Origin: Sporosarcina beigongshangi
GTDB taxonomy: Bacteria > Actinomycetota > Actinomycetes > Actinomycetales > Micrococcaceae
NCBI RefSeq assembly: GCF_016820535.1
Contig: NZ_JADHDY010000016.1
Coordinates: 54,364-118,363 of the forward strand
Direction: 5' to 3'
DNA: 64,000 nt
The position numbers were made by a program, and so were the translations under genes. Positions 15,812 through 24,983 of the stretch are shown piece after piece. The first letter of the stretch is position 1. Each line of letters begins with the position of its first letter. Under the pieces are notes generated by a model. It was given only the letters and a program-made list of their open reading frames with translations, had not been told where the DNA came from and ran no database searches.

Positions 15812-17452
15812 CTATCCCCGAAGCACGGGCTCTGCTGTGGGGCTTGACACAGCACTTGCCTGCTTTTGTTGGCCATCTGCACAACCAATCGCGGCGATGG
15901 CACGGCGCAGCGGCGCCTCGGGTGAAAGCTCCAGCAGAAGCCTGCCCTCCATCAGCGCCCGGTCCAAAAGCTCCTGGTCCCAGGGCAGGAAGTGGCTGAT
16001 GGACTGCCCCGGCCCAAACCTTTCCCATGCCTGGGCGAGTGCCTTTTCCGGGCCCGCCCCGACGGCCTTGCGCCGCACTTTGTTGACCACCACGGCAATG
16101 TCCGTGCCGGGCAGCCGGCGTGAGAGTTCGTCCAGGCCGCGGATGAGCCGGGGGATGCCGATGGGGTCCCCGCTCCCCACGGCGACCACCCGGTCCGCCT
16201 CCGCCAGCACGGTCAGCGTGGCCGCATTGCGGCGCGGTGCGATGGTGTCGTAACTGAGTTCCTCGTCGTCCTCCAGGGCAAATCCGCAGTCCACCACCAC
16301 CAGCTCGGCCAGTTCCCGTGCCGCCTTCAGGACGCGTTCGACGGCGGCCGCCCGCAATTCGGGCCAGCGGTCGGCCCGCGTCAATCCGGTCAGCAACGAA
16401 AACGAGCCGCCCTTGAACACCAGCTGCGTGGCGGTCTTGGCCAGCCGTGCCGTGGTGAGGGCGCCCTGGTCGGCGGACCGGCAGGCCTGGGCAAAGGACG
16501 CCGACTCGTCCAGCAGGCCCAGCGAAGCCGCGATACTGGCTCCGTAGCTGTCCGCGTCGATGAGCATGACGCTGCGGCCGGCAGCTGCTTCTTCTGCGGC
16601 GAGGTTCATGGCCACGGTGGAGCGCCCGGGCGAGCCGATAGGTCCCCATACGGCCACGATCCGCCCGGGAACCTTCCCTGGCTGCCCACGTCGGCCGTCG
16701 CCGGGTTTGGCTGCCGCTGCAGGGGAAGCCGTGGTGCTGGCGGACGTCCCGGTCGCGTCCTGGGCTGCCGGTCCTGCGCCTCCCCGCTCCCGGCCGTCCC
16801 GGATGCCACCGTCACCGGCCAGGTCTTGGCCGCTGGCACCGGCCGTTTCCTCTGCATCGCCCCCGGCATCGGTGCGTTCCTGTCTTCCGGGCCGTTGCGC
16901 GTCAGGTGCCTGCGGAGTGCCGCCCCGGGGGTGGCGTGATGCCGACTTGTCCCGGCGGCGCAGCCGGGACTTGCCGGCCGGTGCGTCTGCCGCACGGGCC
17001 TCCGCCCTGGCCGACGACGGCTGCGCAACCGGAGATCCGGCGTCGTGACCGGGCCCTGCACCGGCCGCCGCAGGGACCGCGTACCCTGCAGAACCGGGAT
17101 GCCTCCGGCCCTCGACGGCGGCCCGGACTGCCGCAGCCAGCGCCTCCGGTGTGGCCTGGGCGGACACCGGGTGGGCACCAATTCCCTTCAGCCGGGCGGC
17201 CTCCGCTGCCGAGTCGGCGATGGCGACCACGCTGACGCCCACGGCCGTCAGCCTGTCAATCAGGGTGGCAGTCAGGTCCCCGGCACCCTCTGCCACAACG
17301 GCCACCTGGGCCAGTCCGCTCTGGCACGCGGCAAGGAGCTCGTCCAGGGCGGGGCACTGGCGCACCACCTGCACGCCGACCCGCAAACCGGCCAGCCCGG
17401 CAATGACCCCGGCCGGGGTGTCGCCGACGGACACGACCGTCACGGGCTTCAT
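15812..17452 (-). CDS. CpaE/TadZ-like MinD-family ATPase
   Basis: 546 residues. Residues 1-120 resemble a receiver-like domain without obvious phosphorylation residues. A low-complexity Ala/Gly/Arg/Pro linker runs from about 125 to 255, and a MinD/ParA-type ATPase fills the rest. Its P-loop, WGPIGSPGRST near 268, has Arg-Ser-Thr where the deviant Walker A normally has Lys-Ser/Thr. A Walker B-like LVVVDCGF and the switch region DADSYGAS are present. CpaE/TadZ proteins position Flp/Tad pilus machinery. ATG 17452 overlaps the stop of the SAF-domain gene by four bases (ATGA), so the two are co-translated. No TadA, TadB or pilin gene is nearby, so the role may not be pilus assembly. Confidence 0.75.
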   Translation of the reverse strand: MKPVTVVSVGDTPAGVIAGLAGLRVGVQVVRQCPALDELLAACQSGLAQVAVVAEGAGDLTATLIDRLTAVGVSVVAIADSAAEAARLKGIGAHPVSAQATPEALAAAVRAAVEGRRHPGSAGYAVPAAAGAGPGHDAGSPVAQPSSARAEARAADAPAGKSRLRRRDKSASRHPRGGTPQAPDAQRPGRQERTDAGGDAEETAGASGQDLAGDGGIRDGRERGGAGPAAQDATGTSASTTASPAAAAKPGDGRRGQPGKVPGRIVAVWGPIGSPGRSTVAMNLAAEEAAAGRSVMLIDADSYGASIAASLGLLDESASFAQACRSADQGALTTARLAKTATQLVFKGGSFSLLTGLTRADRWPELRAAAVERVLKAARELAELVVVDCGFALEDDEELSYDTIAPRRNAATLTVLAEADRVVAVGSGDPIGIPRLIRGLDELSRRLPGTDIAVVVNKVRRKAVGAGPEKALAQAWERFGPGQSISHFLPWDQELLDRALMEGRLLLELSPEAPLRRAIAAIGCADGQQKQASAVSSPTAEPVLRG

Positions 17453-18090
17453 CGGACGGCCGCCGGGTTCCACACCACCGACACCTTGGCCTTGTTGGCC
17501 ACGGCGCCAAGGAATTCCGGCATTTGCCGGTCGGTGGCCAGGACCATCAGCTGGGTGTTCCGGCCGGAGCCCAAGGAGGAGGATGCGACGTTCAGGGCGG
17601 CAACCTCGGCGCCGGGAAGCATCAGGACCGGATCCTTGAATCCATTGCGTTCATCCGGCAGGGCAACCCAGACGTCAACGTGCGATCCGGGGACAACCTC
17701 CTTGGGCAGCGGCTCGTCAACCTGCACCGAGACGGGTTTGCGGTCGAGTGCGTCGGTGTGGCCAATGCTCGACCGTGGCACCAGTTCACCCTTGGGCACC
17801 ATGCGCACGGCAACGAAATTCTCATCCAGGACAGCGCCGGAGTCCAGGTATTCCCCGTCCACCTCGCCCAGCTGCACCTGGACCACCTTGAAGGAGGCGG
17901 CCGTGATCCGCTGCCCCACCACGATGGCGTCCTTGGCCGCATACATGGGGGTGGTCTTCCCTGCGTTGCCCACCAGGGCCACCACCCCTGCCACGGAGGC
18001 CAGGACCATGAGTATGCCAATCAGCAGCCGGGGGTCCTTCCACGAAGGCTTGGCCAGGCGCGGCGCCGGACCCTGAACGTCCATCGACAT
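17449..18090 (-). CDS. SAF-domain membrane protein (CpaB/RcpC-like)
   Basis: 213 residues. A single membrane anchor (about 21-41, LLIGILMVLASVAGVVAL) is followed by an extracytoplasmic SAF domain (about 50-120, from AAKDAIVVGQRI through DALDRKPVSVQV) and a C-terminal beta-rich part. This is the architecture of CpaB/RcpC, which supports Flp pilus biogenesis. The start ATG at 18090 has GGGAGGA five bases upstream; the frame continues further upstream without support. It is the first gene of a two-gene unit with the CpaE-like ATPase. The pairing suggests a shared envelope function, but the partner pilus genes are absent from the window. Confidence 0.75.
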   Translation of the reverse strand: MSMDVQGPAPRLAKPSWKDPRLLIGILMVLASVAGVVALVGNAGKTTPMYAAKDAIVVGQRITAASFKVVQVQLGEVDGEYLDSGAVLDENFVAVRMVPKGELVPRSSIGHTDALDRKPVSVQVDEPLPKEVVPGSHVDVWVALPDERNGFKDPVLMLPGAEVAALNVASSSLGSGRNTQLMVLATDRQMPEFLGAVANKAKVSVVWNPAAVR

Positions 18091-18292
18091 GGTTCCTCCC
18101 CCCTGTGGGACCTTGCGCCGCATCCGGCATCCCCGTGTGGCGGCGCCCGCCTGGCGCGGTTGCTGCCGTCTACCATTTGTACCGCTGATGTGGCGCGGTT
18201 GTAACCCCCTGCCGGCCAACAGGCGCAAATCTGTGGACAACCATGCCTGTGGATATCATGGCCCAAGCCGGTCAAACAAGGTCAAAAGGGTG

Positions 18293-18307
18293 GATAATAG
18301 ATGCATG
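18293..18307 (+). promoter_or_regulatory. -10 element and probable leaderless start of the HTH gene
   Basis: GATAAT at 18293-18298 is followed by exactly six bases and then the ATG at 18305. A transcript starting at the usual distance would begin on the start codon itself. There is no Shine-Dalgarno sequence. The -35 region is poor. Confidence 0.5.
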
Positions 18308-18529
18308 CCTAGATTCCTGACACTGGCCGACGTGGCCGAGCAGCTGCAGATTTCCGCTGCCGCCTGCTACGCGCTGGTCCACAGCGGTGAACTCCCTGCC
18401 TTCCAGATCGGGGGGCGCGGGCAGTGGCGCGTGGACGCCGCGAAGTTTGAGCAGTTCATCGAGGACCGCCACGCCGCCGCCCGCGCCATGCTTGCCGCCG
18501 ACAACCAGACACCCGCTGCCAAGGACTAA
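18305..18529 (+). CDS. Excisionase/BldC-type helix-turn-helix protein
   Basis: 74 residues: a single MerR-like winged helix (LTLADVAEQLQISAAACYAL, then LPAFQIGGRGQWRV) and a short charged tail. This is the small excisionase-family DNA-binding fold used by BldC and by many phage Xis proteins. There is no integrase or other phage gene around it, so a chromosomal regulator is more likely. The ATG appears leaderless. The final codons overlap the end of the convergent unknown gene by four bases. Confidence 0.8.
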   Translation: MPRFLTLADVAEQLQISAAACYALVHSGELPAFQIGGRGQWRVDAAKFEQFIEDRHAAARAMLAADNQTPAAKD

Positions 18530-19086
18530 AACTCGTTCTCCGGCGAGGACGCGACCGCCACGAGCGACGCGAACGGCACCACAGCGGTGCCCTGCCGGTT
18601 TTCACTGTCCCGGCCTACGCCGTCGGACAACTGCATGATCTGCACAAAATCTGCACCCACCTGGTCCAGCACCCCGCGCAGCGCCGAGGCCCGGCCACCG
18701 TCCAGCTCGAGCGCCACCATGGCCCGGTTCCTTGCCAGGATGCGCAGGGCCGAGGCAAGGGTGAAGGGGACGGACGACGGCGGCTGGACCCGCCGGGTGC
18801 CCAGCCCGTGGACCCGCTGGACCTGCCCGAGCGGCAGGATGACGGAACGCGCCCCCTCCCGCAGCAGCAGCCAGTCGCATTCCACCTGGGCCAGCGTCCC
18901 GTGAAAGGCTGCACCGTTGCGCATGACCAGCTGCACCGTCTGCCCCAGGGAGCCCCGCATCGCCTCGCCCAGGGTCTGCCGGGCGCCCTCGATGCGCGCC
19001 AGCTCGTTGACGCGCTGCTCCAATTCCTGTTGTGAGGCGGCGTGCAGCTGGGCCTCCAGATCGGCAAACAGCAGTTCCCATCGCAT
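18526..19086 (-). CDS. Conserved actinobacterial protein of unknown function
   Basis: 186 residues, soluble. An N-terminal helical segment (about 1-45, ELLFADLEAQLHAASQQELEQRV) leads into a mostly beta C-terminal part with repeated hydrophobic strands (VQLVMRNGAAFHGTLAQVECDWLLL). That pattern is reminiscent of an Sm-like small barrel, which is my own reading and unconfirmed. No catalytic motif is visible. It is a single gene, convergent with the HTH gene and divergent from the LysM gene. Confidence 0.65.
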   Translation of the reverse strand: MRWELLFADLEAQLHAASQQELEQRVNELARIEGARQTLGEAMRGSLGQTVQLVMRNGAAFHGTLAQVECDWLLLREGARSVILPLGQVQRVHGLGTRRVQPPSSVPFTLASALRILARNRAMVALELDGGRASALRGVLDQVGADFVQIMQLSDGVGRDSENRQGTAVVPFASLVAVASSPENEF

Positions 19087-19248
19087 GGCGCCACGCTAGG
19101 CGCCGGGAGTCCGGCCGTCAACACCGTGCGCCGCAGTGGGCCCCGGACTTATCCACAATCCAGTCTCGACTCTGGACATGCACCACGATACGGGTCCAAA
19201 CTGTCTTATAGACATTCAACCGAGATCAAATGATGTCAAACAGTCTCA

Positions 19249-19256
19249 AAGGAGAG
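19249..19256 (+). promoter_or_regulatory. Ribosome-binding site of the LysM gene
   Basis: AAAGGAGA lies a few bases before the ATG at 19261. This is a strong Shine-Dalgarno match and fixes the start. Confidence 0.75.
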
Positions 19257-19260
19257 TCTG

Positions 19261-20106
19261 ATGAAACGGCAGACGTTGGCGGATGCGGCCTTGGGCGCCG
19301 CGATCCTCGCACTCGGCGGTTCACTCGTGTTCAGCGGCGGCTCGCTGCTGCGCCTGCGCTGGAGCAGCCTGGGTTCGGGCGCAGCGCTGGACCTGCAGGA
19401 ACTGTTGGCCGTGGCCGCTGCTGGGGCCGGCCTGGCGCTGCTGTCCTGGTGGCTGCTGGCCATGGCCTGCGCCGTGGTGTCAGCGGTGGCCCAGCAGATG
19501 GGTGCCGTTCGGCTGGCCCGCGCCAGCAGCGCCTTCGCACCGGCCTTCATGCGCCGCATGGTGGCCGCCGTGCTGGGTCTGAACCTGCTGGCCGCGCCCA
19601 TGGCAGTTGCGGCCGAATCCCCTGCAGTCGACCCCCTCTGGCACGCCGTCCCCGTGGCTGCAGCCCCGGTCGATGCTGGCAGCGGCGCGGTGGCGGGCGG
19701 CGGTGCAGGCAGTGGCGGCGCGGCGGCAGGGCCCGAATTTGGCGCACTGCCCCGTGACTCCTCGGAAGCCGTGTCGCCGCGGTGGGTTCCCACCACGGCC
19801 GAAACCGCTCCCGGACTCCTAGTCAGCCCCGGGCACAGGGGTTCGCAGCGCGTCGGCGAGATTGCCGGCGCAACGCAGGCTCCGGCGTCGGACGGCCGCA
19901 ACGAGGCCTCCGCTGCCTACGAGGTGGTGGTCAAGGGCGGGGACAGCCTTTGGAGCATCGTGGCCGAGGCCTTGGGCCCCTACGCCAGCGACGTCGACGT
20001 GGCCCTGGCCTGGCCCGGCTGGTACCGCGCCAACCGCGACACCATCGGCGCCGACCCCAACATCATCCACCCGGGCCAGGTCCTGCAGGCACCCACCGGC
20101 CCCTGA
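19261..20106 (+). CDS. Membrane protein with C-terminal LysM domain
   Basis: 281 residues. Three hydrophobic segments (about 8-30, 45-70 and 95-118) are followed by a long Ala/Gly/Pro-rich linker and a LysM domain at about 219-279 (YEVVVKGGDSLWSIV to PNIIHPGQVLQAP). LysM binds N-acetylglucosamine-containing glycans, here presumably peptidoglycan, so the protein probably ties the membrane to the wall. No hydrolase domain is present. The next gene (Rv3235 family) follows after about 50 bases on the same strand, and the two are probably co-transcribed. Confidence 0.8.
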   Translation: MKRQTLADAALGAAILALGGSLVFSGGSLLRLRWSSLGSGAALDLQELLAVAAAGAGLALLSWWLLAMACAVVSAVAQQMGAVRLARASSAFAPAFMRRMVAAVLGLNLLAAPMAVAAESPAVDPLWHAVPVAAAPVDAGSGAVAGGGAGSGGAAAGPEFGALPRDSSEAVSPRWVPTTAETAPGLLVSPGHRGSQRVGEIAGATQAPASDGRNEASAAYEVVVKGGDSLWSIVAEALGPYASDVDVALAWPGWYRANRDTIGADPNIIHPGQVLQAPTGP

Positions 20107-20157
20107 ACGGCCGGCACCACCGTTACAAGCCACTCACTGAGCGCAAAGGAGCACGTC

Positions 20158-20760
20158 ATGAGCACCCCAGCCACTTCCGAAGGGACCGCACCCACAATGT
20201 TGGTGGTCAGGCCCGTCACGCCGCCGGATTTCGGGGGCGACGCCGGGAGCAACGTGGTCAGGTTGCGGCCCCCGGGCCTGCACGTGCGCCAAACCGGGGC
20301 GGGCCGGGCTGACCAGCCGCCCGCCACACCTCCCCGCACCCGGGCAAAGCGCTCTGCGGGCAAGGTTGCAGCCCTTGACCCCTCCTCCGCCGACCGGAAG
20401 GTGGTGGAGATGATGGCATCCAAGGTTGCCCGGGCCGTCCTTGAAGCGCTTTGTGGGGCGCGTTCGGTGCAGCAGCTGGCCCGGTGGCTGGACGGCAGGT
20501 GCATCGCCGCACTGACCACCAGGGCCCGCCTCTATGCGGAGGCCTGCAGGGCCGAACTCCGGCGCAGCAGCCCCGACACCGGCACCGTCGTCGCCCTCCA
20601 CCACCAGCCCCGGGTTCACTCGATCCACTGCTGCGCCGTTGCCCCGGGCATTTACGAGGCATCGGTTGTCATGGCGGACGCCGACCGCTTCCGGGCCCTG
20701 GCCATGCGCCTGGAACTGCACGCGGGGCTGTGGAAGGTCACGGCCTTGAATGTCGGCTGA
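20158..20760 (+). CDS. Rv3235-family protein
   Basis: 200 residues. An N-terminal disordered Pro/Arg-rich region (1-75) precedes a compact domain with VARAVLEALCGARSVQQLARWL and LHHQPRVHSIHCCAV. This matches the actinobacterial Rv3235 family of unknown function, found close to secA as it is here. It lies downstream of the LysM gene and ends at a strong hairpin facing secA. No enzymatic residues can be proposed. Confidence 0.75.
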   Translation: MSTPATSEGTAPTMLVVRPVTPPDFGGDAGSNVVRLRPPGLHVRQTGAGRADQPPATPPRTRAKRSAGKVAALDPSSADRKVVEMMASKVARAVLEALCGARSVQQLARWLDGRCIAALTTRARLYAEACRAELRRSSPDTGTVVALHHQPRVHSIHCCAVAPGIYEASVVMADADRFRALAMRLELHAGLWKVTALNVG

Positions 20761-20785
20761 GCGGTGCGGGCGGACCGGATGCACC

Positions 20786-20830
20786 GAGGGCCCCGGCCGG
20801 GTTCATTTCACAAACCCGGCCGGGGCCCTC
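20786..20830. terminator. Strong bidirectional hairpin between Rv3235-like gene and secA
   Basis: A perfect 18-bp GC-rich stem (20786-20803 with 20813-20830) with a 9-base loop lies between the two convergent genes. There is no long T-run, but the position and stability indicate shared termination. Confidence 0.75.
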
Positions 20831-20870
20831 GCATTGCTCCGGCCTTGCAGGCTCCCCTGGCCGGCCGGTG

Positions 20871-23642
20871 TCAGCGCTTTTTCTTCTTCTTGACGTTCTT
20901 GTTCGCCATCCGCCGAGCCGACGGCGGCAGGCCGTCGGTCTTGCGCCGCTCCACATGCGTCTCCGCCTGGCCCTGGGCATCAGGGGCGGTGAACTGCAGC
21001 TGGGCCGGCTTTTCCGGGGCTTCCAGACCCGGCGCGCTGATCCGCGGTGCCGTGTGCTCGTGCCCGCCTTCGGCACCGGCGACCCGGTCCATCAGGGCTG
21101 AAGGCTGGTCGGCGACGACCCCGACACTCGCTGCCGGCGCGTTCTCCACTTCAACCTCCAGGTTGAACAGGAACCCCACGCTTTCCTCGCGGATGCCGGC
21201 CATCATGGACTGGAACATTTCGTAGCCTTCGCGCTGGTACTCCACGAGGGGGTCGCGCTGGGCCATGGCACGCAGGCCGATGCCCTCCTTGAGGTAGTCC
21301 ATCTCGTAGAGGTGTTCCTGCCACTTGCGCCCCACCACGGAAAGGACTACCCGGCGTTCCAGTTCGCGCATGGTTTCCGAACCCAGTGCCGCCTCGCGCT
21401 CCTGGTAGGCCACGCGGGCATCCGAGAGCAGCTCGGTCTTGAGCAGCTCGGGGGTGATGCGGCCTTCGCCGCCGGCTTCCTCGGCAATTTGGTCCACCGT
21501 CACGGTGACGGGATAGATGGTGCGCAGGTTGCCCCACAGCGTATCGAAGTCGTACTCGCCAGCGTGGCTGGAGCTCAGCGCGGCGTCAATGATTTCATTG
21601 ACGGTGTCTTCCAGGAAGTGCTGGACCTTTTCATGCAGGTCCCCGCCTTCCAGGATGCGGCGGCGGTCGCTGTAGATGGCCTCGCGCTGCCGGTTCAGGA
21701 CGTCATCGTACTTCAGGACGTTCTTGCGCTGCTCGGCGTTGCGGCCTTCAACCTGGCCCTGTGCCGATGCGATGGCCTTGGACACCAGCTTGGATTCCAG
21801 GGCAACGTCGTCCGGCATGGAGGAGCGGGACATGAGGCGCTCGGCGGCGCCCGAGTTGAACAGCCGCATGAGGTCGTCGGTCAGCGAGAGGTAGAAGCGG
21901 GACTCGCCGGGGTCGCCCTGTCGGCCGGAGCGGCCCCGGAGCTGGTTGTCGATGCGGCGGGATTCGTGGCGTTCGGTGCCGAGCACATACAGCCCGCCTG
22001 CTTCGAGGACGGCTTCATGCTCGTCCTTGACCGCCAGCTTGGCTGCCTCAAAGGCCTCGTCCCATGCCGCCTCGTACTCTTCGGCGTTTTCCTCCGGGTC
22101 CAGGCCGCGTGCTGCCAGCTCTGCCACGGCGTTGAACTCCGCGTTGCCACCCAACATGATGTCGGTGCCTCGGCCGGCCATGTTGGTGGCGACGGTGACG
22201 GAGCCTCGGCGGCCTGCCTGGGCCACGATGGCTGCTTCACGGGCGTGGTTCTTGGCGTTCAGCACCTCGTGCTTGACACCGGCGGCGGCCAGCTTCTTGG
22301 AGAGGTATTCGCTCTTCTCCACGCTGGTGGTGCCCACCAGGACCGGCTGGCCGGACTCGTGGCGCTCAGCGATGTCCTTCACGACGGCGTCAAACTTCAC
22401 CACCTCGTTCTTGTAGACGAGGTCCGGCTGGTCCACGCGCTGCATGGGCCGGTTGGTGGGGATCGGGACAACGCCGAGGGAATAGGTGCTCATGAACTCG
22501 GCGGCCTCGGTCTCGGCCGTGCCGGTCATGCCGGAGAGCTTCTCGTACAGGCGGAAGTAGTTCTGCAGGGTCACTGTGGCAAGGGTCTGGTTCTCGGCCT
22601 TGATCTCCACACCCTCCTTGGCTTCGATGGCCTGGTGCATGCCCTCGTTGTAGCGGCGCCCGGCCAGGATGCGGCCGGTGTGCTCGTCAACGATCAGGAC
22701 CTCGCCGTCCATGATGACGTAGTCCTTGTCGCGCTTGAACAGTTCCTTGGCCTTGATGGCGTTGTTCAGGAAGCCGATCAGCGGCGTGTTGGCAGATTCG
22801 TACAGGTTGGAAATCCCGAGGTAGTCCTCAACCTTTTCAATGCCGTCCTCGAGCACGCCCACGGTGCGCTTCTTCTCGTCGACTTCGTAGTCTTCTTCGT
22901 TGTTCAGGCGCAGCACCACCTTGGCGAATTCGCCGTACCAGCGGTTGGCGTCACCGGAGGCGGGGCCGGAGATGATCAACGGCGTACGGGCCTCGTCAAT
23001 GAGGATGGAGTCAACCTCATCGACAATGGCGAAGTTGTGGCCGCGCTGGACCAGCTCGTCCTTGCTCCACGCCATGTTGTCACGCAGGTAGTCAAAACCA
23101 AATTCATTGTTCGTGCCGTAGGTGATGTCGGCGGCGTACTGTGCCCGGCGGAACGCGGAATCCTGGTTGGAAACAATGCAGCCGGTGCTCTGGCCCAAGA
23201 AACGGAATACGCGTCCCATGAGGTCGGACTGGTACTGGGCCAGGTAATCGTTGACCGTGACCACGTGCACGCCCTTGCCGCTGAGCGAGTTCAGGTAGGC
23301 CGGCGCGGTGGCGACAAGCGTCTTGCCTTCACCGGTCTTCATTTCGGCAATGTTGCCCAGGTGCAGGGCGGCGCCGCCCATGAGCTGCACGCGGAAGTGG
23401 CGCAGGCCCAGGGTGCGTGAGGAGGCTTCGCGCACGGCAGCAAAGGCTTCGGGGAGCAGGTCATCCAGCAACTCGCCGTCTTCGTGGCGGGCCTTGAGCT
23501 TGTCAGTTTCCTCGCGCAGCTCGGCGTCTGTGAATGTCTGGAAGGTGTCTTCCAGCGAGTCGATGGCGTCGGCAAGGACGTTGAGTCGTTTAAGCGTCTT
23601 GCGATCGCCTGTGCGAAGGACCCGCTCAAGAAGTGATGGCAC
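20871..23642 (-). CDS. secA: Preprotein translocase ATPase SecA1
   Basis: 923 residues. SecA drives unfolded preproteins through SecYEG. The Walker A motif is MKTGEGKTL near 103, Walker B is [13 protein letters not shown] near 209-221, and the helicase arginine motifs [12 protein letters not shown] and [10 protein letters not shown] are intact. The C-terminus ends in a Lys-rich tail (NVKKKKKR) and has no zinc-binding cysteines, as is usual in actinobacteria, which lack SecB. The start is GTG at 23642 with GGGAG upstream. Neighbours (hpf and comF upstream, mtrAB-lpqB beyond) match the mycobacterial secA1 locus. The DUF4129-type genes further on are separate. Confidence 0.97.
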   Translation of the reverse strand: MPSLLERVLRTGDRKTLKRLNVLADAIDSLEDTFQTFTDAELREETDKLKARHEDGELLDDLLPEAFAAVREASSRTLGLRHFRVQLMGGAALHLGNIAEMKTGEGKTLVATAPAYLNSLSGKGVHVVTVNDYLAQYQSDLMGRVFRFLGQSTGCIVSNQDSAFRRAQYAADITYGTNNEFGFDYLRDNMAWSKDELVQRGHNFAIVDEVDSILIDEARTPLIISGPASGDANRWYGEFAKVVLRLNNEEDYEVDEKKRTVGVLEDGIEKVEDYLGISNLYESANTPLIGFLNNAIKAKELFKRDKDYVIMDGEVLIVDEHTGRILAGRRYNEGMHQAIEAKEGVEIKAENQTLATVTLQNYFRLYEKLSGMTGTAETEAAEFMSTYSLGVVPIPTNRPMQRVDQPDLVYKNEVVKFDAVVKDIAERHESGQPVLVGTTSVEKSEYLSKKLAAAGVKHEVLNAKNHAREAAIVAQAGRRGSVTVATNMAGRGTDIMLGGNAEFNAVAELAARGLDPEENAEEYEAAWDEAFEAAKLAVKDEHEAVLEAGGLYVLGTERHESRRIDNQLRGRSGRQGDPGESRFYLSLTDDLMRLFNSGAAERLMSRSSMPDDVALESKLVSKAIASAQGQVEGRNAEQRKNVLKYDDVLNRQREAIYSDRRRILEGGDLHEKVQHFLEDTVNEIIDAALSSSHAGEYDFDTLWGNLRTIYPVTVTVDQIAEEAGGEGRITPELLKTELLSDARVAYQEREAALGSETMRELERRVVLSVVGRKWQEHLYEMDYLKEGIGLRAMAQRDPLVEYQREGYEMFQSMMAGIREESVGFLFNLEVEVENAPAASVGVVADQPSALMDRVAGAEGGHEHTAPRISAPGLEAPEKPAQLQFTAPDAQGQAETHVERRKTDGLPPSARRMANKNVKKKKKR

Positions 23643-23708
23643 GAAATTGCTCCCAATCTATTGCTGCCTAAAAGTGGCGTGTTCAGTCTACGTGAGAAGA
23701 TGCACAGA

Positions 23709-24944
23709 TCACTGCCAGTTCTTGGCCTCTGCCGCCAGTTTCGCGGCCAGGTCGCCGTTCCCCAGCACGACGACGCCGCCCAGCCCCAGCCAGCGCGCCA
23801 TGAGTCCCAGCTCGTCGGCCAGGTGAGACGCCGTCCCGGCTGGCGCGTCGGGCTCGGCGAACGCGCCGCGCACCAGCAGGACGCCGTTCTGCCGGTCGGC
23901 CTTCAAGTCCACCCGGGCAACGATGTTCTCGCCCAGCAGAAACGGCAGCACGTAATATCCAAACTTCCGGCGGTTTTCCGGCGTGTAGATCTCCAGCCGG
24001 TAGTGAAAGTCAAACAGCTGCTCAAGCCTCCGGCGCTCAAACACGAGGGAGTCGAAGGGACTCAGCAGCGCCTGGCCCGAGACGGTCCGCGGCGTTGTTG
24101 CCGAGGCGTGCAGGTAAGTTGGCGCACCCCACCCTGTGACGTCCACGGGCACCAGCTCCCCGGTGGCCGACAATTGCTCAACAGCCTGGTTGACCTCCTT
24201 GACGGGCAGCCTGAAGTAGTCGGCGAAGCAGCGTGCCGTGCCGATCCCGTGCGCCTGCGCGGCGGCCGAGACGAGCCGCGACAGCCCAAGCCGCCGTTCG
24301 TCGTCGTCCATCCTTTCGCCCGGGGCACAGGCGAGCCGCTCCTGGGGCGGCAGGACTTTTTCGATCAGCGCATAGCGGCGCTCAAACTGTTCGTTGCGGG
24401 AGGCGGCGCCAACGATGCCGCGCTCAAAAAGCCCCTCCAGCGTGCGCTTGACGGCGCTCCAGTTCCAGCCCCACTCATCCTTGGCAACGGTTTCCTCGTG
24501 GCCGATCCGGGCCGTGACCTGGCGGGCGGTGAGCGGCCTGCTGCGTGCCAGGACGGAGAGGATGTCCTGTTCCAGCCGGTCCCGCAGGCCGGCATCCATG
24601 CCGTTGGAGCCCACCCATCGGCGGTTCTGCCACTGGCGCAGGTCGTGGAAGTGGGCGGGCCGCACCATGCTGGCCTCGTGGGCCCAGTACTCCATCATTT
24701 TCCGTGGCGCCGTTCCAGCCAGTGTGTCCACGATCGCGGTGTCATAGCTGCCCAGGCGGGAGAAGAACGGCAGGTAGTGGCTGCGTGAGAGGACGTTGAC
24801 GGAGTCGATCTGGACGAGTTGGATTTGGGCAAAAATCCGGCCCACCTCCCGTGCTGTGACGGGTCGGGCGGGCCGGATTCCGGAAAGTCCCTGAGCCTTG
24901 AGTGCCGTGCGCCGTGCCTGCGGGAGGCTCAGCCTTGCACCCAT
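23709..24944 (-). CDS. Winged-helix DNA glycosylase, YcaQ/AlkX-like
   Basis: 411 residues of the HTH_42 family, whose studied members AlkZ and YcaQ remove alkylated bases and unhook interstrand crosslinks. The family's catalytic segment appears early as QLVQIDSVNVLSRSHYL (about 40-56) and carries a Gln-Ile-Asp triplet, the arrangement of the YcaQ subgroup rather than the Gln-x-Gln of AlkZ. Tandem winged helices follow, and a beta-barrel-like C-terminus includes LSPFDSLVFERRR, a family signature. It lies between hpf and secA. The sequence upstream of the start has no clear ribosome-binding site, so a short N-terminal difference is possible. Confidence 0.8.
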   Translation of the reverse strand: MGARLSLPQARRTALKAQGLSGIRPARPVTAREVGRIFAQIQLVQIDSVNVLSRSHYLPFFSRLGSYDTAIVDTLAGTAPRKMMEYWAHEASMVRPAHFHDLRQWQNRRWVGSNGMDAGLRDRLEQDILSVLARSRPLTARQVTARIGHEETVAKDEWGWNWSAVKRTLEGLFERGIVGAASRNEQFERRYALIEKVLPPQERLACAPGERMDDDERRLGLSRLVSAAAQAHGIGTARCFADYFRLPVKEVNQAVEQLSATGELVPVDVTGWGAPTYLHASATTPRTVSGQALLSPFDSLVFERRRLEQLFDFHYRLEIYTPENRRKFGYYVLPFLLGENIVARVDLKADRQNGVLLVRGAFAEPDAPAGTASHLADELGLMARWLGLGGVVVLGNGDLAAKLAAEAKNWQ

Positions 24945-24983
24945 GCGTTCACTCCTTGACTGTTCCTTGTGGTGCTGTGGTGG

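Noticed and set aside
18305..18529. Excisionase of a prophage
   Set aside because: No integrase, attachment site or phage gene is nearby; BldC-type regulators share the fold.
20871..20960. Missing C-terminal zinc finger of SecA taken as a truncation
   Set aside because: Actinobacterial SecA1 usually lacks this finger, and the Lys-rich end is intact.
21312..23420. 702-residue plus-strand frame opposite secA
   Set aside because: Shadow of secA; no start site or motif.
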